From positions 1 through 33,708 of the forward strand of contig JAGWKU010000004.1 in assembly GCA_028873375.1 (NCBI GenBank): a stretch of 33,708 bases of DNA. The letters are read 5' to 3'. The notes below the pieces were generated by a model that ran no database searches, was not told the origin of the DNA, and worked only from the letters and a program-made list of their open reading frames with translations. Source of the DNA: Verrucomicrobiota bacterium (lineage in GTDB: Bacteria > Chlamydiota > Chlamydiia > Chlamydiales > SM23-39). The position numbers were made by a program, and so were the translations under genes. How positions within the stretch are numbered: the stretch's first letter is position 1; each line of letters opens with the position of its first letter. This document shows positions 8,192 to 16,890 of the stretch, one piece after another.

Positions 8192-9039
8192 TCGATCACT
8201 CGTATTTCAGGCTCGAGATGATGCCCGGTCTTTTGCTGTACTAGGTTCTGTACTTGTCGGATGAGTTCGAGCACATCGCTTGCTTTCGCCCCACCGGCGT
8301 TGACGATGAAATTGGCGTGCATCTCAGAGACTTTTGCTCCGCCGACTTGAAGCCCTTTAAGTCCAGAACGGTCGATGAGCACTCCTGCGTGAATACCTGG
8401 TTTTGGGTTGCGAAAGATGCAACCTGCGCTTTTCTCTTTGTAGGGTTGTGTTTTCATTCGGTAATCGACGATTTCGAGCTGGCTTTTTCTCGCTGTTTCG
8501 CAAGGCTTCAGCTCAAAGCGAGCGGCGAGGATGCACCCCTCCATCGTCTGAAAGGGCGATGTTCGATAGCCGAAAGAGAGCTCGGCGCGGGTGTATTCGC
8601 GCCCCTCCCCCGACGGGAGCAAATAAGTGACTGATTGGAGGCACTCGCACGTCTCTTGGCCGTTAGCACCGGCGTTCATGAAGATGGCGCCGCCAACTGA
8701 GGCGGGGATGCCAGAGGCAAACTCGAGTCCGGAAAGCCCTCGCCGCGCCGTCTGAACGCCAAGAAGAGAAAAGCTGTAGCCGGCTCCGACAAACACACTT
8801 TTCTCTTCCCATTCGCAAAAATCGATCTTATTCAATATGACAAGCCCTTCGTAGGGTTGGTCGCTAAAGAGGCAATTAGAGCCTTTGCCGAGGATCAAAA
8901 CGGGAATTTTTTCAGACTGCGCCCAACGGTAAGCTTCCTGCACGTCGGCGACGTCATGAACTTCGAGAAAATAGCGAATCGGTCCGCCTATCCCGAACGT
9001 CGAGAACTCAGACAGAAACCGATTTGTTTGAATGTTCAC
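8188..9039 (-). CDS. murB: UDP-N-acetylenolpyruvoylglucosamine reductase
   Basis: NTFGIGG-like FSTFGIGGPIRYF, ILGKGSNCLF, SGIPASVGGAIFMNAGANG, GCIFRNP; likely GTG start at 9039 (ORF extends to 9105). Confidence 0.92.
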   Translation of the reverse strand: MNIQTNRFLSEFSTFGIGGPIRYFLEVHDVADVQEAYRWAQSEKIPVLILGKGSNCLFSDQPYEGLVILNKIDFCEWEEKSVFVGAGYSFSLLGVQTARRGLSGLEFASGIPASVGGAIFMNAGANGQETCECLQSVTYLLPSGEGREYTRAELSFGYRTSPFQTMEGCILAARFELKPCETARKSQLEIVDYRMKTQPYKEKSAGCIFRNPKPGIHAGVLIDRSGLKGLQVGGAKVSEMHANFIVNAGGAKASDVLELIRQVQNLVQQKTGHHLEPEIRVIE

Positions 9040-9445
9040 AGCAATCTTTTTTAAAAATAGGGTCGAGGATGGCGTTGACGAAGTGGGCGCTCTCAGGCGT
9101 GCCAAATTTGCGGCACAGACGGATTGCCTCAGCGATAGCTACTTTCGGAGGAATAGAAGGATCGTAGAGCAATTCAAAGACAGCGAGGCGCAAAATAGTT
9201 TTCTCAACGCGCGAAATTCGGTCAAAGGAGTATTCGGTTGAAGTTTGCTCGATTTTTACATCGATGAGAGGGAGCTTCTCCAATACTTGGGCGACCCTTT
9301 CATGGGCTTGAAGCATCGAGCGCTTGGTCACCTTCAATTCCTGCATCATGAACGGAACCGAATCGTCCTGCTCGAGAGGGGAAAAATCGTGACTATATAG
9401 GAGTTGGAACACAATCTCCCGAAACTTCTGCGGCGGCAACGCCAT
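9008..9445 (-). CDS. nusB: Transcription antitermination factor NusB
   Basis: PQKFREIVFQLLYSHDF...ILRLAVFELLYDPSIPPKVAIAEAIRLCRKFGTPESAHFVNAILD. Confidence 0.9.
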   Translation of the reverse strand: MALPPQKFREIVFQLLYSHDFSPLEQDDSVPFMMQELKVTKRSMLQAHERVAQVLEKLPLIDVKIEQTSTEYSFDRISRVEKTILRLAVFELLYDPSIPPKVAIAEAIRLCRKFGTPESAHFVNAILDPIFKKDCCEHSNKSVSV

Positions 9446-9565
9446 GAAAAATCCTTCGTTCTTAAACCAAAACACTATAACAAATTTCCCACTTCTGAGC
9501 AACAGAACTTCATCTTTTTGATAGTCAAAGGCTTGCGTTATTTCTTAGCAAAGAATCAAAATCAT

Positions 9566-9594
9566 TTGTCTTTTGTCGACTTGATTGCTATAAC
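9566..9594 (+). promoter_or_regulatory. Candidate promoter
   Basis: TTGTCT - 17 bp - TATAAC upstream of the exonuclease-like CDS. Confidence 0.4.
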
Positions 9595-9620
9595 TACTTT
9601 ATTTAAGCTGGAACAGTTCC

Positions 9621-10208
9621 GTGCTGGGCGTATTTTTAGACACAGAAACAAACGGGCTCAATTCGCAGGTTCACCGAATCCTCGAGTTGGCCTACAAGAT
9701 CGTCGACCTGTCGACAGGCGAATTGAAAGAAGAGTATCAAACGATCGTTGCTCAACCCTTTGAACTTTGGGAAAAGAGCGATCAAGAGAGTCTTCGAATC
9801 AACGGATTCCAATGGGAAGAGGTTGCTCAAGGGCGAACTCCTCGCCATGTCTCGCAGCACATCATCGACACTTTTACCAAACTCGGCGTGCGGCGCAAGC
9901 AAGCGGTCTTCATCTGCCAAAACCCCTCCTTCGACCGGGTCTTTTTCTCCCAGCTCATCGATCCTGACACACAGGAGCTGCTCAGTTGGCCTTACCACTG
10001 GCTCGATCTCGCTTCGATGTACTGGGCCCTCACCATGGATAAAGCCCGCAAGGCGCAAGGCCCCTTTCCTTGGGAAACTGGCTTCTCCAAAGACCTGATC
10101 GCCGCCCACTATAAACTCCCCGGCGAATCAAAACCCCATCGAGCAATGAATGGGGTCTCTCACTTACTCCTCTGCTACCAAGCAGTGGTTGGCTTTCCTA
10201 AAAATTAA
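9621..10208 (+). CDS. DnaQ-like (DEDDh fold) 3'-5' exonuclease family protein
   Basis: LDTETNGL (Exo I), NPSFDRVFF (Exo II), HRAMNGVSH (altered Exo III); GTG start. Confidence 0.75.
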   Translation: MLGVFLDTETNGLNSQVHRILELAYKIVDLSTGELKEEYQTIVAQPFELWEKSDQESLRINGFQWEEVAQGRTPRHVSQHIIDTFTKLGVRRKQAVFICQNPSFDRVFFSQLIDPDTQELLSWPYHWLDLASMYWALTMDKARKAQGPFPWETGFSKDLIAAHYKLPGESKPHRAMNGVSHLLLCYQAVVGFPKN

Positions 10209-10651
10209 TCAAGCCAGCGAGGAAGAAAAGCAGTGTTATACCAGCCATCTGCTTCAATGTGTGCTTGCACATTTTTATAAGCTTGTCGAATTGCTTCTTT
10301 ATTTGTTGGATCGTTCTTTCGCTGCCATTGGTACTCTGCTAAAAGAATCGTGAACTTTCGATCGTTGGAAACTCTATTCAAAGTCTCGGTCAGACCCTTA
10401 ATTTTTTCATCACTCTTATTTAATTCAGTTCGGCAATGCTCTATTGCTTTCAAAGCTTCTTCCGCACGTGCGGTAAACGGAGAATTCTGTTGACCGTAGC
10501 TCCTCAGTTCCTCTATTGCCTGGTTATACGTGCTCCAACAGGTCTCTAACTTCTTTAAATGCCCCTTAAAATCCTTCTCTTTCGCCCGATTCTCCAAAAT
10601 GGTTTGCTCCGGAAATAACGGGGCTCGGTTGATGGTAAGGTCTGTAGACAT
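10205..10651 (-). CDS. Hypothetical, alpha-helical protein
   Basis: 148-aa ORF with coherent, charged helical composition. Confidence 0.55.
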   Translation of the reverse strand: MSTDLTINRAPLFPEQTILENRAKEKDFKGHLKKLETCWSTYNQAIEELRSYGQQNSPFTARAEEALKAIEHCRTELNKSDEKIKGLTETLNRVSNDRKFTILLAEYQWQRKNDPTNKEAIRQAYKNVQAHIEADGWYNTAFLPRWLD

Positions 10652-10720
10652 GCAGCTCTCCTTGGTTAAAGGAGTCTGTATCTTAAAAAATTTATTGGTA
10701 TTAGATCAAGATTTAAATAA

Positions 10721-11006
10721 TTATGAGTGCCGGAGCTTGGCTTGAAGCGTCTTCACTTTTTGAGCCGTTTCAGCGAGCTGTTGATGCCAACCATGTTGTG
10801 AGGAGACCGCCAGATCCCTCCGCTGTTTAAACTCGGGGGTGAACTTGAACAAAGCCGTTGATCCGGTCTTTCGCTTTTCGATCCACATAAACCGCGTCTT
10901 GCAAGAAAAATTGGAACGCTTTCTCATTGCTCAGATCAGTTTGAATGAATTGAGCTTGCATCTGGGGATCAACCACTTGTTTTTCGATATCACTCACGCC
11001 GCACAT
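10721..11006 (-). pseudogene. Small ORF downstream of cydB apparently split by a frameshift at a C5 run
   Basis: Frame 1 (11006..10827) MCGVSDIEKQVVDPQMQAQFIQTDLSNEKAFQFFLQDAVYVDRKAKDRINGFVQVHPRV*; the other frame continues PEFKQRRDLAVSSQHGWHQQLAETAQKVKTLQAKLRHS*; SD GAAGAG before the ATG. Confidence 0.55.
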
Positions 11007-11014
11007 AGCTCTTC

Positions 11015-12034
11015 TCAGTAACTTGTTTTGAAGAGTTTTACCTTGCCGCGGAAAATCCGATAGACCCAGAAACCGTAGGCAAGTACCAGTGGAAGACCGA
11101 TGGCAACGACGATGAGCAAAATGGTGAGTGTTTTATGGGTAGAGGCGGTGTTGTAAATCGTGAGCGAATGAATGTCTGGGTTGATCGTCGAGCGAACAAT
11201 GGTGGGAAAGGTGCCAAGGCCAAAGAGAATGAGGAGAAAGGCAATGCTCGCGCAAGAGGAGACGAAGGCCCAGCCGTCGTTGCCTTTGCGCACTTGATAC
11301 GGAATGTTGGCGATCGAGAGGAAGGAGAGAAGTGGGAACAAGAGAAGCATCGGGTGGTCGTAAAAGCGAGTGGCCATGTGGGGCATGGTGAAGAGAGTGG
11401 CTCCGGTCGCCAGCAGATAAAAACCTAAAAATGAGATGATCGAGGGCAAAATCCAACGGCGCACGGTGGCGTGGGCATCCCCCTCTGTTTTCATCGTTAG
11501 GAAAATCGCGCCATGCATGCTAAAGAGAGAAATGGAGGTGAGACCAATCAGAATGGCGTACGGGTGGAAAAAGTCGACGAATCCACCGACGAAATCTTGG
11601 TGCTCGTTGAGCGGAATGCCAGCAATGGTATTTCCGAGGAGGACGCCGAGGACAAAGGCCACAAGAGTCGATGCGACGCAAAAGACGACATCCCATAGAG
11701 AGCGCCACGCACGAGACTCTTGCTTGCTCCGAAATTCGATGGCTGCAGCTCGAAATATCAGCCCGGCAATAAGGAACATCAAAAGAGAGTAAAACCCAGA
11801 AAATACCGTGGCATAGGCGTTGGGAAAGCCCGCAAAGAGACCTCCCATGACGATCACAATCCACACCTCGTTGCCATCCCAGACAGGGCCAATGGCGTTC
11901 AAAAACGTGCGTCTTTGCACATCGCCGCGAGCAAAAAGATGAAGAGCGCCGACGCCTAGATCAAATCCGTCTAAAACAGTGTAGAAGAGAATTGCAATAG
12001 CGATGACCGCGTACCAAAGAGTTTCAAGCACCAA
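11015..12034 (-). CDS. cydB: Cytochrome bd ubiquinol oxidase subunit II
   Basis: AILFYTVLDGFDLGVGALHLF...GPVWDGNEVWIV. Confidence 0.93.
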   Translation of the reverse strand: MVLETLWYAVIAIAILFYTVLDGFDLGVGALHLFARGDVQRRTFLNAIGPVWDGNEVWIVIVMGGLFAGFPNAYATVFSGFYSLLMFLIAGLIFRAAAIEFRSKQESRAWRSLWDVVFCVASTLVAFVLGVLLGNTIAGIPLNEHQDFVGGFVDFFHPYAILIGLTSISLFSMHGAIFLTMKTEGDAHATVRRWILPSIISFLGFYLLATGATLFTMPHMATRFYDHPMLLLFPLLSFLSIANIPYQVRKGNDGWAFVSSCASIAFLLILFGLGTFPTIVRSTINPDIHSLTIYNTASTHKTLTILLIVVAIGLPLVLAYGFWVYRIFRGKVKLFKTSY

Positions 12035-13388
12035 ATCCCTCCTGTTGCTTTTGATAGATCTGATCCCCTCTCACCTCTTCAGGTCCATGCTTGATCTTCC
12101 GATCCAAGAGAAAGAGGAACAAGGCAAACAAGAGAAGATAGACGCAGATGAACATGATGATCGATCCAACGACCTGACCTGCGACGATCGACTGCGACAC
12201 GCCGTCGGCGGTTCGAAGCACTTTCCAAACAATCCACGGCTGCCGCCCCATTTCGGTCGAGATCCATCCGGCCTGCTGCGCAATATGAGGGGCCGCCACC
12301 GAAAAGACCATTGCCCAGAGTAGCCACCGCTTCTTTTCTAGTGTGCCGCGCCACCATGACCACAACCCCATCGAGGAGATGAAGAACATCAGGCTCCACA
12401 TCAACACCATCAAATGATAAGTCTGGAAAACAACGGGGACATTGGGCCACTCATCGCGAGGCACTTGATCAAGCCCTGCAACAGGAGTCGATAAGTCGCG
12501 GTAGGTGAGCAAATTCAAAGCGCCTGGAATCGCAATGGAGTGGACTTTTTCCTCTTTCGCATCGACCCAGCCAATCACAGAAATAGGGGTACTTTTCTCG
12601 GTTTTATAGACCCCTTCAAAGGCAGCAAACTTAGATGGCTGATATTTGGCGATAAGCCGCGCGCTTCGATCGCCAGAAAAAAGCTGCAACAGGCAGCAAA
12701 TAAAGGCGATCAAAAGACCAATCCGCATCATCGAGCGAGAGATCGCTTTGTGTTTTCCTCGAAGGAAGTAATAAGCGGCGACACTCAACACTAAGAAAGC
12801 GCCCGTGAGCCAGCAGCCGATGAGCACGTGAAAGATCCGATCCACAGTCGATGGGTTAAACACCATCTCCCAAAAGTTAGAGATCACGGCCCTGGGTCCC
12901 GTCGGAGAATTCTCAATATGAAAGCCCGCAGGCGTTTGCATCCATGAATTCGCAACCAAAATCCAAACAGCGCTGAAGTGAGCGCCCAGCGCAACGCAAA
13001 TCGTCGCAAAGTAATGCAATTTCGGCCCGACCCGATTCCAGCCAAAGAGCAAGATTCCTAAAAAGCCCGACTCTAAAAAGAAGGCAAAGATCCCCTCTGC
13101 AGCTAGCGCACTACCGAAGACATCGCCAACGAAGCGCGAGTAGCGAGCCCAATTCGTACCAAAAGCAAATGTTTGTACCAAGCCAGTCGCAACTCCAAGC
13201 GCAAACGTCAACGCAAAGATATTGATCCAAAAGCTCGTCATCTCTTTGTACTTGTGATCGCCTCGCTTCAAATACAATCCCTCCATAATCACGAGCATCA
13301 AGCCCAGCCCAATACTGATGGGCGGGTACAAATAATGAAAACAGCTATTGATGGCGAATTGAATTCGCGAAAGCGTTAAGACATCCAT
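12024..13388 (-). CDS. cydA: Cytochrome bd ubiquinol oxidase subunit I
   Basis: [24 protein letters not shown]...[28 protein letters not shown]...[18 protein letters not shown]. Confidence 0.95.
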   Translation of the reverse strand: MDVLTLSRIQFAINSCFHYLYPPISIGLGLMLVIMEGLYLKRGDHKYKEMTSFWINIFALTFALGVATGLVQTFAFGTNWARYSRFVGDVFGSALAAEGIFAFFLESGFLGILLFGWNRVGPKLHYFATICVALGAHFSAVWILVANSWMQTPAGFHIENSPTGPRAVISNFWEMVFNPSTVDRIFHVLIGCWLTGAFLVLSVAAYYFLRGKHKAISRSMMRIGLLIAFICCLLQLFSGDRSARLIAKYQPSKFAAFEGVYKTEKSTPISVIGWVDAKEEKVHSIAIPGALNLLTYRDLSTPVAGLDQVPRDEWPNVPVVFQTYHLMVLMWSLMFFISSMGLWSWWRGTLEKKRWLLWAMVFSVAAPHIAQQAGWISTEMGRQPWIVWKVLRTADGVSQSIVAGQVVGSIIMFICVYLLLFALFLFLLDRKIKHGPEEVRGDQIYQKQQEGFGA

Positions 13389-13468
13389 ACAGAAAAAAAT
13401 TTACTCTCTTTCTTCTTAACCGTCAATCACCACAGAGAAAGAAAAGTCGCGAAGCGCGAAAAAAATTG

Positions 13469-13578
13469 CACCACTGAGAACACTGAAAGCACTGAGGCGG
13501 CGAAACGCCGCAAAAAAAATTTCCCTTCTTTTCTTGCGACGTTTCGTCGCCTCGGTGGTCTCGGTGTTCTCGGTGGTG
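13469..13578. repeat. Imperfect long inverted repeat with nested palindromes
   Basis: CACCACTGAGAACACTGAAAGCACTGAGGCGGCGAAACGCCGC ... GCGACGTTTCGTCGCCTCGGTGGTCTCGGTGTTCTCGGTGGTG. Confidence 0.85.
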
Positions 13579-13623
13579 AAATATCTAGCCGCGCCTCGCG
13601 GCATTTTCTTTCTTAATTTGAAC

Positions 13624-13652
13624 TTGCCAACATTCTTTTAGGGAGGTAAAAT
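13624..13652 (+). promoter_or_regulatory. Candidate promoter upstream of cdaA
   Basis: TTGCCA - 17 bp - TAAAAT. Confidence 0.5.
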
Positions 13653-13727
13653 GTTCGCGAGAGTCTTATCTTGTTGAAAAGATTGATGGACAACAGGTAA
13701 AAGACAGGTGTCCTCTTTTGTAGAAGT

Positions 13728-14525
13728 ATGGCTTTTTTTCACTCGATCACTCCCTTCTTCGAAGTGATGATCATCGCCGTCATGATCAATTACCTCCTCT
13801 CCTTCTTCTGGAATACCAAATCGATGGATCTCGTTCTCGGCTTTTTCGCCTTTCTACTCATCTTGGCGATTTCGAGTTGGATGAATCTCCCCGTATTGCA
13901 CAAAATTCTCGTCTTGATCGGAAACGTAGCTGCGATTGCCATCATCGTAATCTTCCAACCAGAGCTGCGCATGGCGCTCTCCAAGTTGAGCTTAAAGAGC
14001 CGCCGCTCGAGAGAAATGACTGAATTCGATAAGTTTTTGGACCAGTTGGCCACCTCTGTGTATCGCATGTCGGACAGAAGGATCGGCGCGCTCATCGCAA
14101 TGGAAAATGAAGACTCTCTCGAGGAATATGCGCAAAAAGCAGTGCTGGTCAACGGCGAATTTTCGACTGAGCTATTAGAGACGATTTTCGCTGACAATAC
14201 ACCCTTGCATGACGGCGCTGTGATCTTGCGCGATAAAATGATCCTCGCAGCAGCAGTCATCTTGCCACTTGCAGAGGACTCCTCACAGCTAGCTAAATCG
14301 ATGGGGACGCGTCACCGAGCAGGACTCGGATTAAGCCACATGACCGATTCACTCGTGATTGTCGTCTCAGAAGAGACCGGCAAGGTCTCAATCGCAAGAG
14401 AAGGGATCATGACCCGAGGGATCAAGATCGACCGCTTCAAAGGCATCATCCGGAGCATCTTCAATCCTCCGATGCGAGTGAAAATCCCAAGTAAATTTAA
14501 CCTCCTGAACTGGCTAAAAACATGA
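13728..14525 (+). CDS. cdaA: Diadenylate cyclase (CdaA/DacA type)
   Basis: N-terminal TM region, FQPELRMALSKL, LHDGAVIL (DGA), GTRHRAGLGLS (RHR). Confidence 0.93.
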   Translation: MAFFHSITPFFEVMIIAVMINYLLSFFWNTKSMDLVLGFFAFLLILAISSWMNLPVLHKILVLIGNVAAIAIIVIFQPELRMALSKLSLKSRRSREMTEFDKFLDQLATSVYRMSDRRIGALIAMENEDSLEEYAQKAVLVNGEFSTELLETIFADNTPLHDGAVILRDKMILAAAVILPLAEDSSQLAKSMGTRHRAGLGLSHMTDSLVIVVSEETGKVSIAREGIMTRGIKIDRFKGIIRSIFNPPMRVKIPSKFNLLNWLKT

Positions 14526-15766
14526 GAAGCCTCCTCGTCCGTCTCTTCGTCGAAAACTGGCAGCGCAAACTCGCCTCCCTCATCTTAGCCATGATCATCT
14601 GGATGGTCGTCAACCACTCCATGACGGTGACGAAGACTGTTCACAACATTCCAGTCCGAGTCATTAATTTATTGCCGGAGAAAACGATCGAAGGGATGCA
14701 GGCCAATGGGATTTTAAACAAAAAAGTCTCGCTAACCATCACGGGCAATAAGCTCGCACTCGACGACGTGTCGGGCAAAGACCTCGTTATCGAGATCGAT
14801 TCGGCGGGAAAAGCCGACGAGTGGATCGCTTCGATTTCGAAGAAAAACCTCGTCAGCCTCAACCCCGATTTCGACCTCAATAAACTGGTCTCAAAAGTAA
14901 CTCCTTATCAAATCATTTTGCGGCAGAGCAATCTCATCACTGAAAAAATCCCCGTCCTCGTCTTGCAACCAATCGGCGAAGCCCCAAAAGGGTATCAATT
15001 CCTCGATGTGTGGCCCTATCATCTATGGCTCACCGTGAATGGCCCTGAAGATTCGGTGAAAAAGTTAAAAGCGAAGGGCTTGACGATCACTTTCAACCTC
15101 AATGACATTTCGCGCAGCGAACTCGACACCTTGAGCGCCAGCAACCAGGGACTCGTCGATGAGGTGAGTTACTTCATCCCCAATTCATGGAAAAAGATTT
15201 CGATCCCGCAATTCTCCGACACACCCATCGAGATCGACGATCCACAAGCCAAAGCGCTCCGAATCGACTTTTCACGCCAAGATCTACTGCCCCTAGCCGG
15301 TTCCATTCCTATTTCGGTCTTTTTTCCACCCAAGTTCAGTAACACGCTCAATCCAGAGACCTACCAGCTTGCAGCCAACGACTTCATCGTCAAGAGAAAC
15401 GGCATCAAGATGGTCGCTGTTCCCCTCTACGCACAAGGGGTAAGCCGCCTCTTCCTCGAGACCGTCAAAGACATGATCCAAGTGATGATCATCGCCTCGC
15501 CAAAAACCGAGCGAGAAACCCTTCTCTGGAGCGCCCAGTTCATGTATCCCCATGAACTCGAAGATCGTTACGTCGCCAAAGTGCTTTCCCAATCCAATGA
15601 CGAGCTCGGCGATGTGCAACCCCATCTGCGCGAAGACTACTTGCGCAACCGATTCCGGAGCTATATGAACCGCTTCCGGCTTTACACGCCAAACCACAAA
15701 AAGCTCTCGCTCAAAATCGAGCTTCAGGCGAACACGATCACTGTCACGCCACTCAACCTGAACTGA
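14522..15766 (+). CDS. YbbR-domain protein (CdaR-like)
   Basis: ENWQRKLASLILAMIIWMVV TM anchor followed by YbbR-like repeats; adjacent to cdaA. Confidence 0.8.
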   Translation: MRSLLVRLFVENWQRKLASLILAMIIWMVVNHSMTVTKTVHNIPVRVINLLPEKTIEGMQANGILNKKVSLTITGNKLALDDVSGKDLVIEIDSAGKADEWIASISKKNLVSLNPDFDLNKLVSKVTPYQIILRQSNLITEKIPVLVLQPIGEAPKGYQFLDVWPYHLWLTVNGPEDSVKKLKAKGLTITFNLNDISRSELDTLSASNQGLVDEVSYFIPNSWKKISIPQFSDTPIEIDDPQAKALRIDFSRQDLLPLAGSIPISVFFPPKFSNTLNPETYQLAANDFIVKRNGIKMVAVPLYAQGVSRLFLETVKDMIQVMIIASPKTERETLLWSAQFMYPHELEDRYVAKVLSQSNDELGDVQPHLREDYLRNRFRSYMNRFRLYTPNHKKLSLKIELQANTITVTPLNLN

Positions 15767-16890
15767 TGCACGTCGTCTTATTGAAATCGCGCGCTGCAAA
15801 CCACGGCGGACTGGAAAAAGCTGCCTCCCGTATCGCTACTGCATTTGTCGAGCGAGGCGAAGAAGTGTCGATCTTGACGACAGGCGCTCCTCCCACTCAC
15901 CCCTTCATCCATTTCCACTCGACCTACCCCTCTTCTTGGCCCGCTTTTTTACGGATGGAGCAATTCGACCGATTCACCCGCCACTGGCTTCAGAAAAACA
16001 AGGCCGACCTCGTGTTCGGCATGGACCGAAATCGGTATCAAACCCACATTCGAGCCGGCAATGGAGTGCATGCCGCCTACTTAAAAAGCCGCATCTTCAC
16101 CGAGGGACGACTCAAATACCTCACCTGTCTCTGCAATCCCCTCCACCAAAAAATCCTCCAACTCGAAAAAGAGGCCTTTGAGTATCCGGGCCTCCGCAAA
16201 CTCTTCACCAACTCTCAAATGGTCAAAGACCAAATCCTCGACCGATTTTCGACCGACCCAGCGAAGATTCAAGTGATCCACAACGGCGTCGAGTGGAGAG
16301 AAATGGAACACGACTTTGCCACCTGGAGCGAGGCCAAGCCACGCCACTGCCAAGCGCTCGGGCTCGATCCCCACTTCTTCCAACTCCTTTTCATCGGGAA
16401 TGGTTACTTAAGAAAAGGCCTTGATCGCCTCCTCGAAGGGCTCGCCCATCTCTCTCGCAAAGACATCCAACTCTCCATCATCGGCAAAGACAACCACCAA
16501 GGCGTCTACGAAGCCAAAGCGGAACAGCTCGGCCTCTCAAAACAAGTGCGTTTCTTTGGATCTCGCAGCGACATTCGCTCTTTCTACCAAGTGGTCGACG
16601 CCCTCGCCATCCCCTCTTTTTACGATCCATTTGCCAACGTCACCGTCGAAGCACTCGCCATGGGGCTCTTCGTCATCTCCTCCAAACAAAATGGCGGCTC
16701 CGAAATCCTCACCCCAGATAACGGCACGATCATCGAAGATCTCCTCTCGAGAGAAGCGATGGCTTTAGCCCTCGAACAAGCAATCTCGCGGCCTAAAACC
16801 GATGAACGAGCCACCCACATCCGCCAAAGCGTCGAGCACCTCGACTTCTCTTATCAACTCAACACCCTGCTCGAAGCCTGCTATGTCTAA
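15766..16890 (+). CDS. Glycosyltransferase family 4 (LPS-type)
   Basis: HVVLLKSRAANHGGLEKAASRIATAF, LLFIGNGYLRKGLDRLLEGLA, AIPSFYDPFANVTVEALAMGLFVISSKQNGGSEIL. Confidence 0.9.
   Translation: MHVVLLKSRAANHGGLEKAASRIATAFVERGEEVSILTTGAPPTHPFIHFHSTYPSSWPAFLRMEQFDRFTRHWLQKNKADLVFGMDRNRYQTHIRAGNGVHAAYLKSRIFTEGRLKYLTCLCNPLHQKILQLEKEAFEYPGLRKLFTNSQMVKDQILDRFSTDPAKIQVIHNGVEWREMEHDFATWSEAKPRHCQALGLDPHFFQLLFIGNGYLRKGLDRLLEGLAHLSRKDIQLSIIGKDNHQGVYEAKAEQLGLSKQVRFFGSRSDIRSFYQVVDALAIPSFYDPFANVTVEALAMGLFVISSKQNGGSEILTPDNGTIIEDLLSREAMALALEQAISRPKTDERATHIRQSVEHLDFSYQLNTLLEACYV

Noticed and set aside
13416-13604. 62-aa minus ORF (TTENTETTEATKRRKK...)
   Set aside because: Translation of the inverted repeat; not a credible protein.
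13641-13677. Leader-peptide ORF MFARVLSC* with SD GGGAGGT upstream of cdaA
   Set aside because: The apparent SD and ATG coincide with the spacer and -10 (TAAAAT) of a TTGCCA-17-TAAAAT promoter, so they are probably not transcribed.
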